From contig OY969774.1 in assembly GCA_963702955.1 (NCBI GenBank), forward strand, positions 1,674,001 to 1,738,000: 64,000 nt of DNA. Direction: 5' to 3'. The notes beneath the pieces were generated by a model. The model had not been told where the DNA came from, did no database searches, and saw only the letters and a program-made list of their open reading frames with translations. Positions within the stretch are counted from its first letter, which is position 1, and every line of letters begins with the position of its first letter. The DNA is from VRUE01 sp963702955. GTDB taxonomy: Bacteria; Actinomycetota; Thermoleophilia; Solirubrobacterales; 70-9. Of this stretch, positions 24,714-33,253 are shown one piece after another. Position numbers and translations under genes: made by a program.

Positions 24714-25505
24714 GCGGCGGGCCGAGACGAACTGCGCCAGGCCGGTCACCCGCTGCTCGATCTCGACCAGGCCGGCGGCGGCGAGTGCGCTGGTCAGCTC
24801 CTCGCGCCCGAAGATCCGAACGCCGGTAAGAGGCCGGGCGACCGCGTTGACCGCGCCCGCCGGTAGCAGGCCGCGGCCGCAGCTCGCGAGCAGCGCCACC
24901 CGGCCGCCGGGAGCGAGCACGCGAACGATCTCCGCGACCGCGCGCAGTGGCTCCTCGATCAGGTAGAGAGCGGCGAAGCAGCAGACCGCGTCGAAGCCGG
25001 CGTCGCGGAAGGGCAGCTTCGAGGCATCGCCGCGCAGGTAGGCGACGTTCGTGGCGCTCGTCTCCCGGACTGCGGTGGCCAGCATCGTCGGCGAGGCGTC
25101 GATCCCGACCACCAGCCCCTCGCTCGCCGCAGGGGCGAAGTCGCGGCTGAAGTTGCCGGGGCCGCAGGCGACGTCGAGGACGCGGTCGCGCGGCGCGATC
25201 GACAGCGCCTTCAGCGCGATGCGGTGCTCCTCGGCCATGCTCGGACCGGTCAGGCCCATCAGCAGGCGACCGCCGAGCGGGCGCCAGAGGCGCTGGTAGA
25301 TCAGCGGCAGCGCCCGGCTGACCATCAGCCGCTGGGCGGGAAGCGAGCCGGTCGGGTCCTCGTGCCCGAGCAGATCGAGGTAGCCGTCGACCAGGCTCGC
25401 CTCAGGCGTCGGGGGAGGCGACTCGAGGAGCCCCAGCGCCTGCTCCAGCGCCGGCGAGAGGCCCCGGTCGCCGCCGGCCGGTTCGGATTGCGCCATCGCG
25501 GGCAA
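24705..25505 (-). CDS. Class I SAM-dependent methyltransferase (Methyltransf_11-like)
   Basis: 266 aa (ATG 25496 is an equally good start, giving 263). Motif I DRVLDVACGPGNFSRDFA, strand-2 acid VVGIDASPTMLA, LRGDASKLPFRDAGFDAVCCFAALYLIEEP, then VLAPGGRVALLASCG. A helical N-terminal arm of about 95 residues precedes the catalytic core. The arrangement resembles menaquinone/ubiquinone-type or lipid methyltransferases, but the substrate is not assignable. Last backbone gene before the tRNA-Val island. Confidence 0.87.
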   Translation of the reverse strand: MPAMAQSEPAGGDRGLSPALEQALGLLESPPPTPEASLVDGYLDLLGHEDPTGSLPAQRLMVSRALPLIYQRLWRPLGGRLLMGLTGPSMAEEHRIALKALSIAPRDRVLDVACGPGNFSRDFAPAASEGLVVGIDASPTMLATAVRETSATNVAYLRGDASKLPFRDAGFDAVCCFAALYLIEEPLRAVAEIVRVLAPGGRVALLASCGRGLLPAGAVNAVARPLTGVRIFGREELTSALAAAGLVEIEQRVTGLAQFVSARRSA

Positions 25506-25607
25506 GGCTAGCCCCTTGCCGCCTCCCCGTAGAAAGCCACGCCGCGAACCAGTGGATCGGCCGGATGCCCGCCCGCCCCGGCGACCGTAGGTTGGAAGCC
25601 ATGCAAT

Positions 25608-25674
25608 CGCCCGTCGTCAGGCGCATCCCAAAAAAGGGAACAACAGCCGCCCCCGCCGCGCCTGACGACGGGCG
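25608..25674. repeat. 17-bp perfect inverted repeat downstream of the tRNA-Val 3' fragment
   Basis: Arms 25608-25624 and 25658-25674 pair perfectly; the 33-nt middle contains TCCC-AAAAAA-GGGA. In the direction of the broken tRNA-Val (minus strand) it lies 26 bases past the 3' end, where the tRNA terminator would be. That supports the 25700 fragment being the original chromosomal 3' end. The rest of 25506-25931 has no gene. Confidence 0.5.
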
Positions 25675-25699
25675 CAAACACCACCACGGTCTGAGCGAG

Positions 25700-25749
25700 T
25701 GGGCGGTACTGGGCTCGAACCAGTGACCTCCTGCTTGTAAGGCGCTCTG
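25700..25749 (-). pseudogene. tRNA-Val(TAC) 3' fragment, island left junction
   Basis: Minus-strand reading has an intact T-arm ACTGG-TTCGAGC-CCAGT, acceptor 3' strand ACCGCCC and anticodon loop CTTACAA, but only GAGCGC remains of the 5' half and four bases of the anticodon stem are lost. Bases 25700-25743 match 58859-58902 at 42 of 44 positions. This is the displaced 3' half expected at the distal end of an island integrated into tRNA-Val. Confidence 0.75.
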
Positions 25750-25857
25750 GCGGATTCTAGAAGAGGCGCTGGAATCGGAGGCTGTGCAGGGGATTCATGG
25801 GCTGGGCCGAGGCTGCGGTGTGGGCCGAATGCGCGCGGATATGCGCCGATTTGATCC

Positions 25858-25890
25858 GTTTCGGGCACTCCTGCGCACGAGTGCCCAAAC
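25858..25890. repeat. Palindrome inside the left island junction
   Basis: GGGCACTC at 25863-25870 pairs with GAGTGCCC at 25879-25886 around an 8-nt loop; outer GTTT/AAAC extend it to 12 pairs with one bulged C. It lies about 110 bp inside the tRNA-Val fragment, mirroring the palindrome at 58760-58787 and resembling that at 13912-13930. Confidence 0.55.
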
Positions 25891-25931
25891 GCGCTGCCGA
25901 AGATCCGGCTGACCAGTAGCATCGCGGCGCG

Positions 25932-26435
25932 ATGGCGATTCGCCTGCTTGCGACCTACGAGTTCATCGACAAGGACGGGAATCCGGCAGGGATGGTCCGG
26001 CTCCCGGTGGTCAACTATGCGCAGCCCGACTCCGACGGGAGGGAGCGTCCGCGGGTCCTGCTGCTAAGCGGCGACGATCCGTACCTCGTCAACTTCCATC
26101 CCGACAGCACGATCGAGACGCAATACGGCAGGCTCGAGGCGCTGCTGATCGACGCCGTCGCCGATCCGATCCCCGCTCAGCCCGGCTGGGTCGCCGAGAT
26201 CTGGATCGAACCACTCGATGCGTCGCCGGAACGACTGGGTGTATATCCCGTGCTCGCCTGGGAGCCTGAGCCGAACACGAGCTTCGACGATGGCCCCCAG
26301 GGACATGCCGTCCTGCTCCTACCGCAACGCGACGACCGGCTTGGCAGCCATTCCGGACCGATCAGCACCCGCGACCTGCCAGGCGTGGTGCGCTACCGAC
26401 GTGACGACGAATCCGGCGGCGATCAGCCGGCGTGA
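25932..26435 (+). CDS. Hypothetical protein, island
   Basis: 167 aa, soluble, acidic. The N-terminal half (IRLLATYEFIDKDGNPAGMVRLPVVNYAQ, PRVLLLSGDDPYLVNF) is beta-rich and the middle (LEALLIDAVADPIPAQPGWVAEIWIEPLDASPERLGVYPVLAW) alternates strand and helix. No motif or family is recognised. Starts close to the junction palindrome and runs convergent with the ComF-like gene, overlapping its 3' end by 13 bases. Its AT content is higher than backbone genes. Confidence 0.6.
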   Translation: MAIRLLATYEFIDKDGNPAGMVRLPVVNYAQPDSDGRERPRVLLLSGDDPYLVNFHPDSTIETQYGRLEALLIDAVADPIPAQPGWVAEIWIEPLDASPERLGVYPVLAWEPEPNTSFDDGPQGHAVLLLPQRDDRLGSHSGPISTRDLPGVVRYRRDDESGGDQPA

Positions 26436-27172
26436 ACGGCGCAGGTAGTCCAGTCAAAGCTCTCCGGGAGCGCATCGAGGATGTCGCCGCAGCTCTCTCC
26501 GCTGCCCTGGACAGGCTCGTAGTCCCGGCGAACGTGGCGACCGATCACCACCAGCGCCACCTTCTGTGCTCCGGCTCCCGCCAGCGCATGTGCGGCGGAC
26601 TGCGCATGGCCGCCACTGGTCCAGGTGTCGTCGAGCAGCAACACGGACTTGCCGGACAGGTCGGCGATCGCTCTGTAGCGATCAGGGTCGAACTCGCGCC
26701 CCTCCACCTCGCCCGTCGGCTCGAGCGTCCGCTGCAGGCGCTCCTTGATCGGTTCGATCCAGCCGGTCAGCTCTGCAAAGGCGGAATGCTTGTCCCGCTC
26801 TGGCTTGCTCGATGGAACGATCGTGACGAGATCGAAGCCGTCCGCGCCGGCCGCACGGACGACGCACGACTCGTGGTCTCGCAGGAAACGCCAAAGGATC
26901 GCCGAGAGGCGAATCGCGTCGTGCCTTCGAATGGCCGTGCTGTTGGCGTCCTTGTAGTTGCGGAGCGCCAGGTGCATCTGGCCCAGATGCTCGCTGTACG
27001 TGATGGGAACCATCGCATCAAGGCAGTCGGGCTGATGGGCGCATCTGTAACAGGTCTCGAAGTCCGGATCCATGAACCTCCAACAGACCCGACAGACACC
27101 CGGCCCCGCGGCGACGATGTTCCGCATCGCTCGCTCGTAGGCCTCGCTGGCCTCATCGACCCGCAAAGCCAT
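26423..27172 (-). CDS. ComF-like phosphoribosyltransferase-fold protein
   Basis: 249 aa. N-terminal four-cysteine zinc element CRVCWRFMDPDFETCYRC (about 27-44), as in ComF. The type I PRTase core includes DLVTIVPSSKPERDKHS and the PRPP loop SVLLLDDTWTSGGHAQSAAHAL (about 175-196), with the two adjacent acids and TSGG intact. ComF acts in DNA uptake; island homologues paired with DprA-like proteins have no assigned uptake role. Starts 7 bp after the DprA-like stop, so the pair is one operon behind the LexA-type box. Confidence 0.8.
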   Translation of the reverse strand: MALRVDEASEAYERAMRNIVAAGPGVCRVCWRFMDPDFETCYRCAHQPDCLDAMVPITYSEHLGQMHLALRNYKDANSTAIRRHDAIRLSAILWRFLRDHESCVVRAAGADGFDLVTIVPSSKPERDKHSAFAELTGWIEPIKERLQRTLEPTGEVEGREFDPDRYRAIADLSGKSVLLLDDTWTSGGHAQSAAHALAGAGAQKVALVVIGRHVRRDYEPVQGSGESCGDILDALPESFDWTTCAVHAG

Positions 27173-27179
27173 GGCGGCG

Positions 27180-28085
27180 TTAAGCGGTCAGGGCGAGGTC
27201 GTCCGAATAGAGCCGCTCGAGGTGCCCCACGATCTCCTCGCCGCCGTCAACCACGTAGGTGCTGGGACGCTGCTCTGCGTACGTCTGTGCCCACTGATGG
27301 CGCAGCAACGAGCGCAGGAGGAAGACCGGCCTGCCCTGCTCGATCGCCAGGCGAGCCTGCATGCGCGCGCCGCTTTTGTTGCCCGCCTCGACGACGACGC
27401 TGGCCCGAGCGAACCCCGACATCACCGCATTCCTCTGGCGGAACGTCCAGGGACGCGGCTCCTGGCCTGGCCAGAATTGGGAGACGACGGCACTCTCGCG
27501 ACCCAGCTGCTCCTGCAGCTCGGCGTTCTGCTTCGGGAAGTGGTGTCGAAGGCCGGTACCGATGACCGCCACCGTGCGCCCCGCCGCATCAAGGGTCGCC
27601 CGATGGGCGGCGCTGTCGATGCCAGCGGCGAGCCCGCTGACGACGACGAAGTCGCGAGCGACCAGATCGCGGGCAATCTCGGCGGCCTTCTCGAGGCCCT
27701 CTGGCGAAGCTTTGCGACTCCCCACCACCGCCACGGAGCGCTCGTCGGCGGGGCTCAGCTCGCCCCGCACGAAGAGAGCTGGCGGTCGGTCATGAACCAT
27801 CCGCAGGTTCATCGGATACGCAGCGTCTAGGACCGTTATCAGCCGGATCCCCTCTTGCTCGTAAGAGATCACCCGCTCCTCAAGCTGATCCAGCGTGATC
27901 TCTGCGCTTTCGACCGCGAAGAGTCGAGGATCTCCGGTCTCCTCCAGCTGCTCCAAGAGGGCGAGAGCGCTTCCGGCCTCCTCGATCGAACCGGCCAGCC
28001 GGTTCCACTCGACCCTGCGCCGAGCCATAAGAGCGAGAACAGCCGCTCGCTCCCTGGTGCTAACGAGCGTTTCGTTATCGAACAT
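27180..28085 (-). CDS. DprA/SMF-like Rossmann-fold protein
   Basis: 301 aa from ATG 28085 (an ATG at 28109 adds eight residues). After an N-terminal helical region, the SMF core reads DRPPALFVRGELSPADERSVAVVGSRKASPEGL, then FVVVSGLAAGIDSAAHRATLDAAGRTVAVIGTGL, the usual nucleotide-pocket glycines. VVSQFWPGQEPRPWTFRQRNAVMSGFARASVVVEAGNKSGA corresponds to the DprA RNR-I/S-GS region. DprA loads RecA on ssDNA during transformation; no competence genes occur here. Its start overlaps a perfect SOS-box palindrome, and ComF follows, so a DNA-damage-induced role such as defence is inferred. Confidence 0.82.
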   Translation of the reverse strand: MFDNETLVSTRERAAVLALMARRRVEWNRLAGSIEEAGSALALLEQLEETGDPRLFAVESAEITLDQLEERVISYEQEGIRLITVLDAAYPMNLRMVHDRPPALFVRGELSPADERSVAVVGSRKASPEGLEKAAEIARDLVARDFVVVSGLAAGIDSAAHRATLDAAGRTVAVIGTGLRHHFPKQNAELQEQLGRESAVVSQFWPGQEPRPWTFRQRNAVMSGFARASVVVEAGNKSGARMQARLAIEQGRPVFLLRSLLRHQWAQTYAEQRPSTYVVDGGEEIVGHLERLYSDDLALTA

Positions 28086-28092
28086 ATGTTCG
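28079..28092. promoter_or_regulatory. LexA (SOS) box-like palindrome
   Basis: CGAACATATGTTCG, a perfect 14-bp palindrome matching the GAAC-N4-GTTC consensus bound by LexA in Gram-positive and actinobacteria. It overlaps the ATG at 28085 of the leftward DprA-like gene and lies 86 bp upstream of the rightward zinc-ribbon gene, so it could control either or both. Confidence 0.7.
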
Positions 28093-28177
28093 GATTCTAG
28101 TCTGGGCACAGGACAACCGTAGCGGCCTCGATATTCGCGCCCCGTGCGGACGGCCTGCGCTGACTACCCTTGCCACA

Positions 28178-28861
28178 ATGGCCGACGTTTCCACGACCGA
28201 GACTCGAGTTAGCTGCCCCAGCTGCGGATCGCAGCGGCCTGCCGAGATCGCACAGACGGCTTCGCGCCCACCTTGCCCGGAGTGCGGCGCGACGGGCATT
28301 GCAATCAGCGTCGGCGTCGCAACCGAGATCAACGTTGCCATGAGCGTCCAAGCTGCGCTCAAGCCGGGCGAACAGGCGCGGAACTGGAAACGACGCTGGA
28401 GGGAGATCCAGGCCGAGCTCCAGCGCCTGCTCACCGAGCGAACCGAGACGCTGTCGGGCGACGCGATCATGGACGCTCAACGCCAACTGCTGGCCTTCTA
28501 CGTTCACGCCTACCACCTCAAGGACGCCCTTAAGGCCGAAGCCGCCAAGATTGGCGTCAGCAAAGCTCAGATTGAGGGAGCGATCAGTGCAGAAGCGGCT
28601 CTTTCCCTGCTCGCAGATCTCGCCAACTTGGATAAGCACTTCATATTGACGCAGCCGCCTCGCAGTGGCTACGTCTCTCAGATCGGCGAGGTGCAGGGTT
28701 CGCAGTCAGGCTCGGGAGAGGGTGGCTGGCAGCTTGAGCAGGTAATCGAGCACAACGGCCAGGAACTCGACGGCCTTACGGTGGCAAGAGACGCTGTAGA
28801 TGCCTGGGAGCGGTGTCTAACCAACTGGGGGCTGCTGCCGGGGGATGGCAACTGCCGGTAG
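28178..28861 (+). CDS. Zinc-ribbon plus helical domain protein, unknown function
   Basis: 227 aa. Residues 11-40 hold two CxxC knuckles (CPSCGSQRPAEIAQ and CPECGATG), a treble-clef or ribbon. The C-terminal two thirds are helical, with LLAFYVHAYHLKDALKAEA and SLLADLANLDKHFIL; the latter D-x-x-N-x-x-KH pattern occurs in small HEPN-like or abortive-infection-associated helical proteins, but the R-x4-H nuclease motif is absent. Divergent from the DprA-like gene across the LexA-type box. Function not assignable. Confidence 0.6.
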   Translation: MADVSTTETRVSCPSCGSQRPAEIAQTASRPPCPECGATGIAISVGVATEINVAMSVQAALKPGEQARNWKRRWREIQAELQRLLTERTETLSGDAIMDAQRQLLAFYVHAYHLKDALKAEAAKIGVSKAQIEGAISAEAALSLLADLANLDKHFILTQPPRSGYVSQIGEVQGSQSGSGEGGWQLEQVIEHNGQELDGLTVARDAVDAWERCLTNWGLLPGDGNCR

Positions 28862-28900
28862 AAGGGGCGTCGCTACTGGCACGGAGACCTCCCGGGCGAA

Positions 28901-29626
28901 TCAGGGTTCCAATTGCCGGGATGCGATTGCAGCCACGACCTCAACCAGTAGTTCTCTGAAGCCGGTTCCGCCCTGCTGCAAGGTCGCCTTCAGCCTCGAC
29001 TTCTCCTCCGAGTCCGGCTCAGCGTCGATCCGCTCGTCCAGTTTCGCCAGGAACGCCTCGCCCAATTCGCGGGCGTCGCCGGTCGGCCATCGGTTGAGGT
29101 AGCGAATTGCCTTGGCGCTCGGTCGGACTCCCTGTGGGAGCTGCGGGCCTACGAGCTGGCGGAACTCGACCCAGTCATCGTTCCCCAGAGCCGTCAGGAT
29201 CGCGGAGAGTCGGTCGGGCGACATTCTGAGCCTGGTGGCGATCTCTGCGCCGGCAAGCCCGAGTGGCGAGGCCCCCTCCCTGAGCCAGGCCGCGTGAATC
29301 TCGACCAAGACAGGCTCAACAGCAGGCCAAGATAGGTCGATCGGCCCCTCTGATTCACTCGAAAGCTGGGCCGCGAGCGTCCGACCGCGCTCTGCAATGG
29401 AGAACTTCCCCAGCTTCTTCGTCGTGGGCTCCATGTCGAGGAATCCGCGAGCGGCGAGCTCGCGCGTCGGCCCCGGAGGGATCAGGACATCGTCATGTCC
29501 GACCAGTTCTGCTTCGGGGTTGCTCTCACCTGAGACGTAGGGAACGAACGTCTCATAGCTGCCACCGTCCAGCTCGACGAGACGAAGAAGTAGCTCAGCG
29601 AGAGGCGGCTCAAGCGGTGCATTCAT
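28901..29626 (-). CDS. Hypothetical protein with winged-helix-like segments
   Basis: 241 aa. The segment LAGAEIATRLRMSPDRLSAILTALGNDDWVEFRQLVG looks like a winged helix, and an earlier KFSIAERGRTLAAQL resembles a second wing. The C-terminal RELLVEVVAAIASRQLEP tail is helical. No signal peptide. It may regulate neighbouring cargo; no known family. Its 3' end faces the zinc-ribbon gene (39-nt gap). Confidence 0.55.
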   Translation of the reverse strand: MNAPLEPPLAELLLRLVELDGGSYETFVPYVSGESNPEAELVGHDDVLIPPGPTRELAARGFLDMEPTTKKLGKFSIAERGRTLAAQLSSESEGPIDLSWPAVEPVLVEIHAAWLREGASPLGLAGAEIATRLRMSPDRLSAILTALGNDDWVEFRQLVGPQLPQGVRPSAKAIRYLNRWPTGDARELGEAFLAKLDERIDAEPDSEEKSRLKATLQQGGTGFRELLVEVVAAIASRQLEP

Positions 29627-29777
29627 AACGGTCAGAAACTTGACAGCCCTGGCGGCGGATCGCCCATATGGCTGGAGACAGGGTGGCCTGCAGCGGGCCG
29701 AGAGTGCGTTTGCGCGTTCGCGTCGGGTTCGATCTCAGCGCTGGACTTCCAGGAACAAGTTTCTAAATTTGGGCCGC

Positions 29778-30020
29778 ATGGATCCAGTGAGCCCCTTCAT
29801 CGACTATCTCCTCGAACGAGGCGAGATCGCCGCAGCGGTTGCGCTAGCAGTAGTCGTGGCGGCTGGGCTGCTTGGGGTCGCGTTGATCAGAGCACGAACG
29901 CGGCGCCGAAGCGCCGCCTCTATTCAGACCGAGAGGGCAAGAAACGTTCAAACCACCGTGGTCAGCGATGTCCGCACCAAGGGCAACGTAACGGTCTCCC
30001 CACAGCAGAGAAATGACTGA
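29778..30020 (+). CDS. Small single-pass membrane protein coupled to TPR/HEAT protein
   Basis: 80 aa from ATG 29778. One helix, AAAVALAVVVAAGLLGVALI, follows a short N-terminus and precedes a basic stretch RARTRRRSA. The tail NVQTTVVSDVRTKGNVTVSP is a two-strand motif similar to the N-terminus of the next protein (HVENVRGESVVIAPVQHIGV). The stop overlaps the next start by eight bases, so the two are a unit. Probably a membrane anchor or effector for the large partner; inference only. Confidence 0.6.
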   Translation: MDPVSPFIDYLLERGEIAAAVALAVVVAAGLLGVALIRARTRRRSAASIQTERARNVQTTVVSDVRTKGNVTVSPQQRND

Positions 30021-32631
30021 ACAGCGCACGCACGTCGAGAACGTCAGGGGTGAGAGTGTCGTCATCGCTCCCGTGCAGCACATTGGCGTCACCGGGGATG
30101 GGGTTCGTGGTTGGACCGAGGCGCTCTTGCGAGGTCCGCTGGAGAAGGCCGATCAGGTGCGACGCGCTCAGCAGGCAGAGTCCGATGGCGAGAATGGCGA
30201 GAATGAGGCTGCGGCAGAGGGCTTCGTGGCCGTGGCCCAAGCGCTGGCCGATCAGAACTTCGAGCCGGCAGCCGCGAGCTACAGGGGCCGCGCTGCTGAG
30301 GCATACGCGCAAGCAGGACTCAAGGGGCAGGCATTCAGACTCTTCATGGACCTCAGTCGCGACGCGCTGGAGGAGGGTGATCTGACGGCGGTATTCCGTG
30401 CCCGGCGCGCGCGGGAGGTCGCCCCCCCGGAGTTCGCCTGGGAAGCCGACGCACTGAAGGCTCGGGCGAACTGGCCAGAGCAAGGAGAGGGAGACGTGGA
30501 CGCGCTGCGTCGCGCTTGGGAGGAGACTCGCGGCAAGCCCGGCGAGGCCGAATGGGCCTCGGCGCTGGTCGAGTTATTGAGCCTCAACGGTGAGATGCAG
30601 GCCGCACTTGCGGTTGCCAGGGACGTAAGGGAGAGGGTGTCGGTTGAGCCAGGCGCCCGCCTTCGACTTGAGCTCGATTTCCTCGACCTGCTGGAGACGC
30701 CGGAGAACGAAGATGAGGGCGAGACCCTCTGGCGGGAGTTGCTCGACTGGGCACTCGACCCGCAGCTGCCTCCGGCGGTCACTGCGGGGGTCTTGCAGCG
30801 GCGCGGCGTTGTGCTCGCCCGCAGGGGAAACCTCGACGGCGCGCGCAAGTCCTTCCTCGGGGCCACGCAGGTCTGGGCGCGTGAGCCCGCATTCAATGAC
30901 CAAGCCGCCGAGGCCTTCTTTTCAGCGGGAAGTGCGGCGATGGCTCTAGGTGATCTCTCTGCCGCCTTCAATGACGCCCGGCCACTCGCGCTCAGTCTTC
31001 GGGGCACCGAGGCTACGCCTACCAGCCGCACGGAGCGCTTGATTCGACGGGGACTCCGTGCCCTCGTCGGTGGGAGTCACCCGGACGCACTGCGCCTGTT
31101 CGGTACGGCGTACAACCTCTCTCGACGCGCGGGCAATCTCAGCGACTACTTCCAGGCAGCGGAAGGTCTCGGCGATGTATTGCTGGCGGGTGAGCGGCCA
31201 GCAATGGCGCTCGCCGCCTACGTACAAGCTGGCAACAGTAAGAAAGCGGCGGAGGTCGGAAAGATGCTGAGCGTTGACGACGTGCTTGCCGTGGCACCTG
31301 TTGACGGCGCGCCTTGGGAGAGAATCGCGGCCTGGGCGGCTATCGCGGGTGCTGGTCGCTCGATCAGCGACGAAGGCGCCGGAACGATTGCGACTTACGC
31401 CCTACAAGAGCTGGAGATGGCAACGCCAAGCGGCTTCCCGCCCAACGCCTCTTTCCATGCGGCGGAAGCACTCGCCAATATCGTCTGTGCGGTCCCCGAC
31501 GAGATGCTGGCGCGTTCGCTTGAGGTGCTGCGGAAGCGACTGCGAAGTCGCGCCGGCGACCCGAAGCGGCTTGTCGAGCCGTTCCTTCTCATTAGCCTCG
31601 CCGGCCGCGCAGATGAGACTGAGATCGTGCTCGACGCAATGCTCGCTGACGACATCCAGGCGGCAATCCCAATCGGCGTGCTCGACTCCCTGCTTGAACA
31701 GCGACCCGATCAGCAGGAACGTCTGCTTGATGCTGCCAGGGAGGGTGATGGTACGGCCCTAGATACCGTGGCCTTCTCGGGTCTGCTTGAGCGCGACGAG
31801 CAGTTGGTGGAGCAAGCCAGGGAGAGAGTGCGAGCGGCAATCGCCAGCCAGCCGCGTGAGGAAGACGAAAACGACGGCGTCAGAACGGTCAGCTACGGGA
31901 TCGGAACCAGCCTGGCACCCGTAGGAGTGCTGGCTCGATACTGCGAGGAGCCCGAGCAACGCGCCCTGGCGGAAAGCTTGCTTCGGATCCTTCGCGACCC
32001 CGATCCACAGTTGCCGATTATGACCCGGGTTTCCGCAGTGGAGGGACTCCACAACCTAGCTGAGGTCGTGCCGCGCGATCTCGTCGATGAACTCGCTGAC
32101 GCGCTGGTAACACGAGCGTGCAGCGCCGACGAACCAGCAGAGTGGGACCGGGTCGGCGTCGGGGATCCCCTGGCCAGGTTCCGAATCAACATGGCGCCGC
32201 AGGATGCGCTGCAGACCTCCTCATTGGAAGCACTCTCGCAGCTAGCCAAACACCATCCAGTGGTGCTCAAACGCCTCGCCGACGCGTTGCTGGTCGCGAT
32301 GCAGTCGGGCTCAGATCGGCTCTTGACCGCCGGGCTACGAGTGCTGACGACACACCTCGAACTCGGCCTCCCCGGCCTGGATATCCGCCTATTCCTCATG
32401 CACCAAAGTGAATCGGTGCGACTGGCGGCGATTGACGCGATCTCGCAGCGAGATCCGGATGCCACGCTCCATGCGGCGATGCGACTCGTACAGGACCCGA
32501 GCCCACGCATCCGTACCCGCCTTGTCGGAATCGCAGCCGACAGCGAGGGCGGTGGCGAGCTCCTGCAGGCGTTGGCCGAGGATCGCGACAGCTATACGCG
32601 AGCGATGGCGAGACAGCGACTCGCCCAGTAG
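30013..32631 (+). CDS. Large TPR- and HEAT-like repeat protein
   Basis: 872 aa with no enzymatic motif seen. Residues 1-30 carry a short beta motif (ENVRGESVVIAPVQHIGVTGDG) of a kind found at the start of actinobacterial STAND or TPR scaffold proteins. About 70-430 are TPR-like helices (FEPAAASYRGRAAEAYAQAG, LQRRGVVLARRGNLDGARKSF, YFQAAEGLGDVLLAGERPAMALAAYVQAG). About 480-870 are HEAT-like (LSQLAKHHPVVLKRLADALLV, SVRLAAIDAISQRDP, SPRIRTRLVGIAADSEGGGELLQAL). A scaffold or sensor for the small membrane protein is the simplest reading. Confidence 0.6.
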   Translation: MTEQRTHVENVRGESVVIAPVQHIGVTGDGVRGWTEALLRGPLEKADQVRRAQQAESDGENGENEAAAEGFVAVAQALADQNFEPAAASYRGRAAEAYAQAGLKGQAFRLFMDLSRDALEEGDLTAVFRARRAREVAPPEFAWEADALKARANWPEQGEGDVDALRRAWEETRGKPGEAEWASALVELLSLNGEMQAALAVARDVRERVSVEPGARLRLELDFLDLLETPENEDEGETLWRELLDWALDPQLPPAVTAGVLQRRGVVLARRGNLDGARKSFLGATQVWAREPAFNDQAAEAFFSAGSAAMALGDLSAAFNDARPLALSLRGTEATPTSRTERLIRRGLRALVGGSHPDALRLFGTAYNLSRRAGNLSDYFQAAEGLGDVLLAGERPAMALAAYVQAGNSKKAAEVGKMLSVDDVLAVAPVDGAPWERIAAWAAIAGAGRSISDEGAGTIATYALQELEMATPSGFPPNASFHAAEALANIVCAVPDEMLARSLEVLRKRLRSRAGDPKRLVEPFLLISLAGRADETEIVLDAMLADDIQAAIPIGVLDSLLEQRPDQQERLLDAAREGDGTALDTVAFSGLLERDEQLVEQARERVRAAIASQPREEDENDGVRTVSYGIGTSLAPVGVLARYCEEPEQRALAESLLRILRDPDPQLPIMTRVSAVEGLHNLAEVVPRDLVDELADALVTRACSADEPAEWDRVGVGDPLARFRINMAPQDALQTSSLEALSQLAKHHPVVLKRLADALLVAMQSGSDRLLTAGLRVLTTHLELGLPGLDIRLFLMHQSESVRLAAIDAISQRDPDATLHAAMRLVQDPSPRIRTRLVGIAADSEGGGELLQALAEDRDSYTRAMARQRLAQ

Positions 32632-32644
32632 TCATCATCTAGAC

Positions 32645-33217
32645 ATGCGCTATCCGCCCCTTCCCGAGCTCGAGGCACTGGTGCGCCGGAGGGTTTCGCC
32701 TGTCGGGGGCGGCCGTCAGGCACCCTTGGGCCTCGGGCCGGGCCGCTCGGCCACCAAGAAGAGACGCGCTGAACTCCACCACCAAGCATTGGCGATCATC
32801 GAGCAGCGCTACTCTGAGGCCGACCTGACGCTTAAGGTGCTAGCGCGGGAGATGTCGGTACCGGAACGAACGCTCCAGCTCACCTTCACCGAAGCGGGTC
32901 GATCGTTCCGCGACCAGCTTCACACAGTTCGAATGCGACGCGCAACCGAACTCGTGCTGCAGATCGAGAAGCCGACCTCGATCGCGCCGAAGGTCGGATA
33001 CCGACATCCGAATCACTTTGCGCGAGCCTTCGAAGCCACCCACGGCGTCAGCCCCAGCGTCCTCCGCAGGGCTCTGATCTCTCGCCGTCGGTATGAAGTC
33101 AGACGACGCGAATCTCAGCCCGAGAGCCTCCGCTCGCTGCGAGCGCTGGAAAGGCGCATGGCGGAGGACGGGCATTGCGTTCGGTTGGTACACCGCCAGC
33201 TCGCCGGGTGCAACTGA
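32645..33217 (+). CDS. AraC-family DNA-binding domain protein
   Basis: 190 aa from ATG 32645, 13 bp after the TPR/HEAT stop. It contains only the AraC/XylS double HTH: ALAIIEQRYSEADLTLKVLAREMSVPERTLQLTFTEAGRSF then AAPKV-type second helix region SIAPKVGYRHPNHFARAFEATHGVSPSVLRR. No ligand-binding domain is present, so activity may be set by expression or partner proteins. Likely regulator of the upstream cargo. Confidence 0.85.
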   Translation: MRYPPLPELEALVRRRVSPVGGGRQAPLGLGPGRSATKKRRAELHHQALAIIEQRYSEADLTLKVLAREMSVPERTLQLTFTEAGRSFRDQLHTVRMRRATELVLQIEKPTSIAPKVGYRHPNHFARAFEATHGVSPSVLRRALISRRRYEVRRRESQPESLRSLRALERRMAEDGHCVRLVHRQLAGCN

Positions 33218-33253
33218 GGCACGGAGGTTTCTCAGCCAGCAGAACGCTGAGTA

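Noticed and set aside
28178..28861. HEPN nuclease in the zinc-ribbon protein
   Set aside because: The helical part resembles HEPN-like proteins, but the R-x4-6-H motif is missing.
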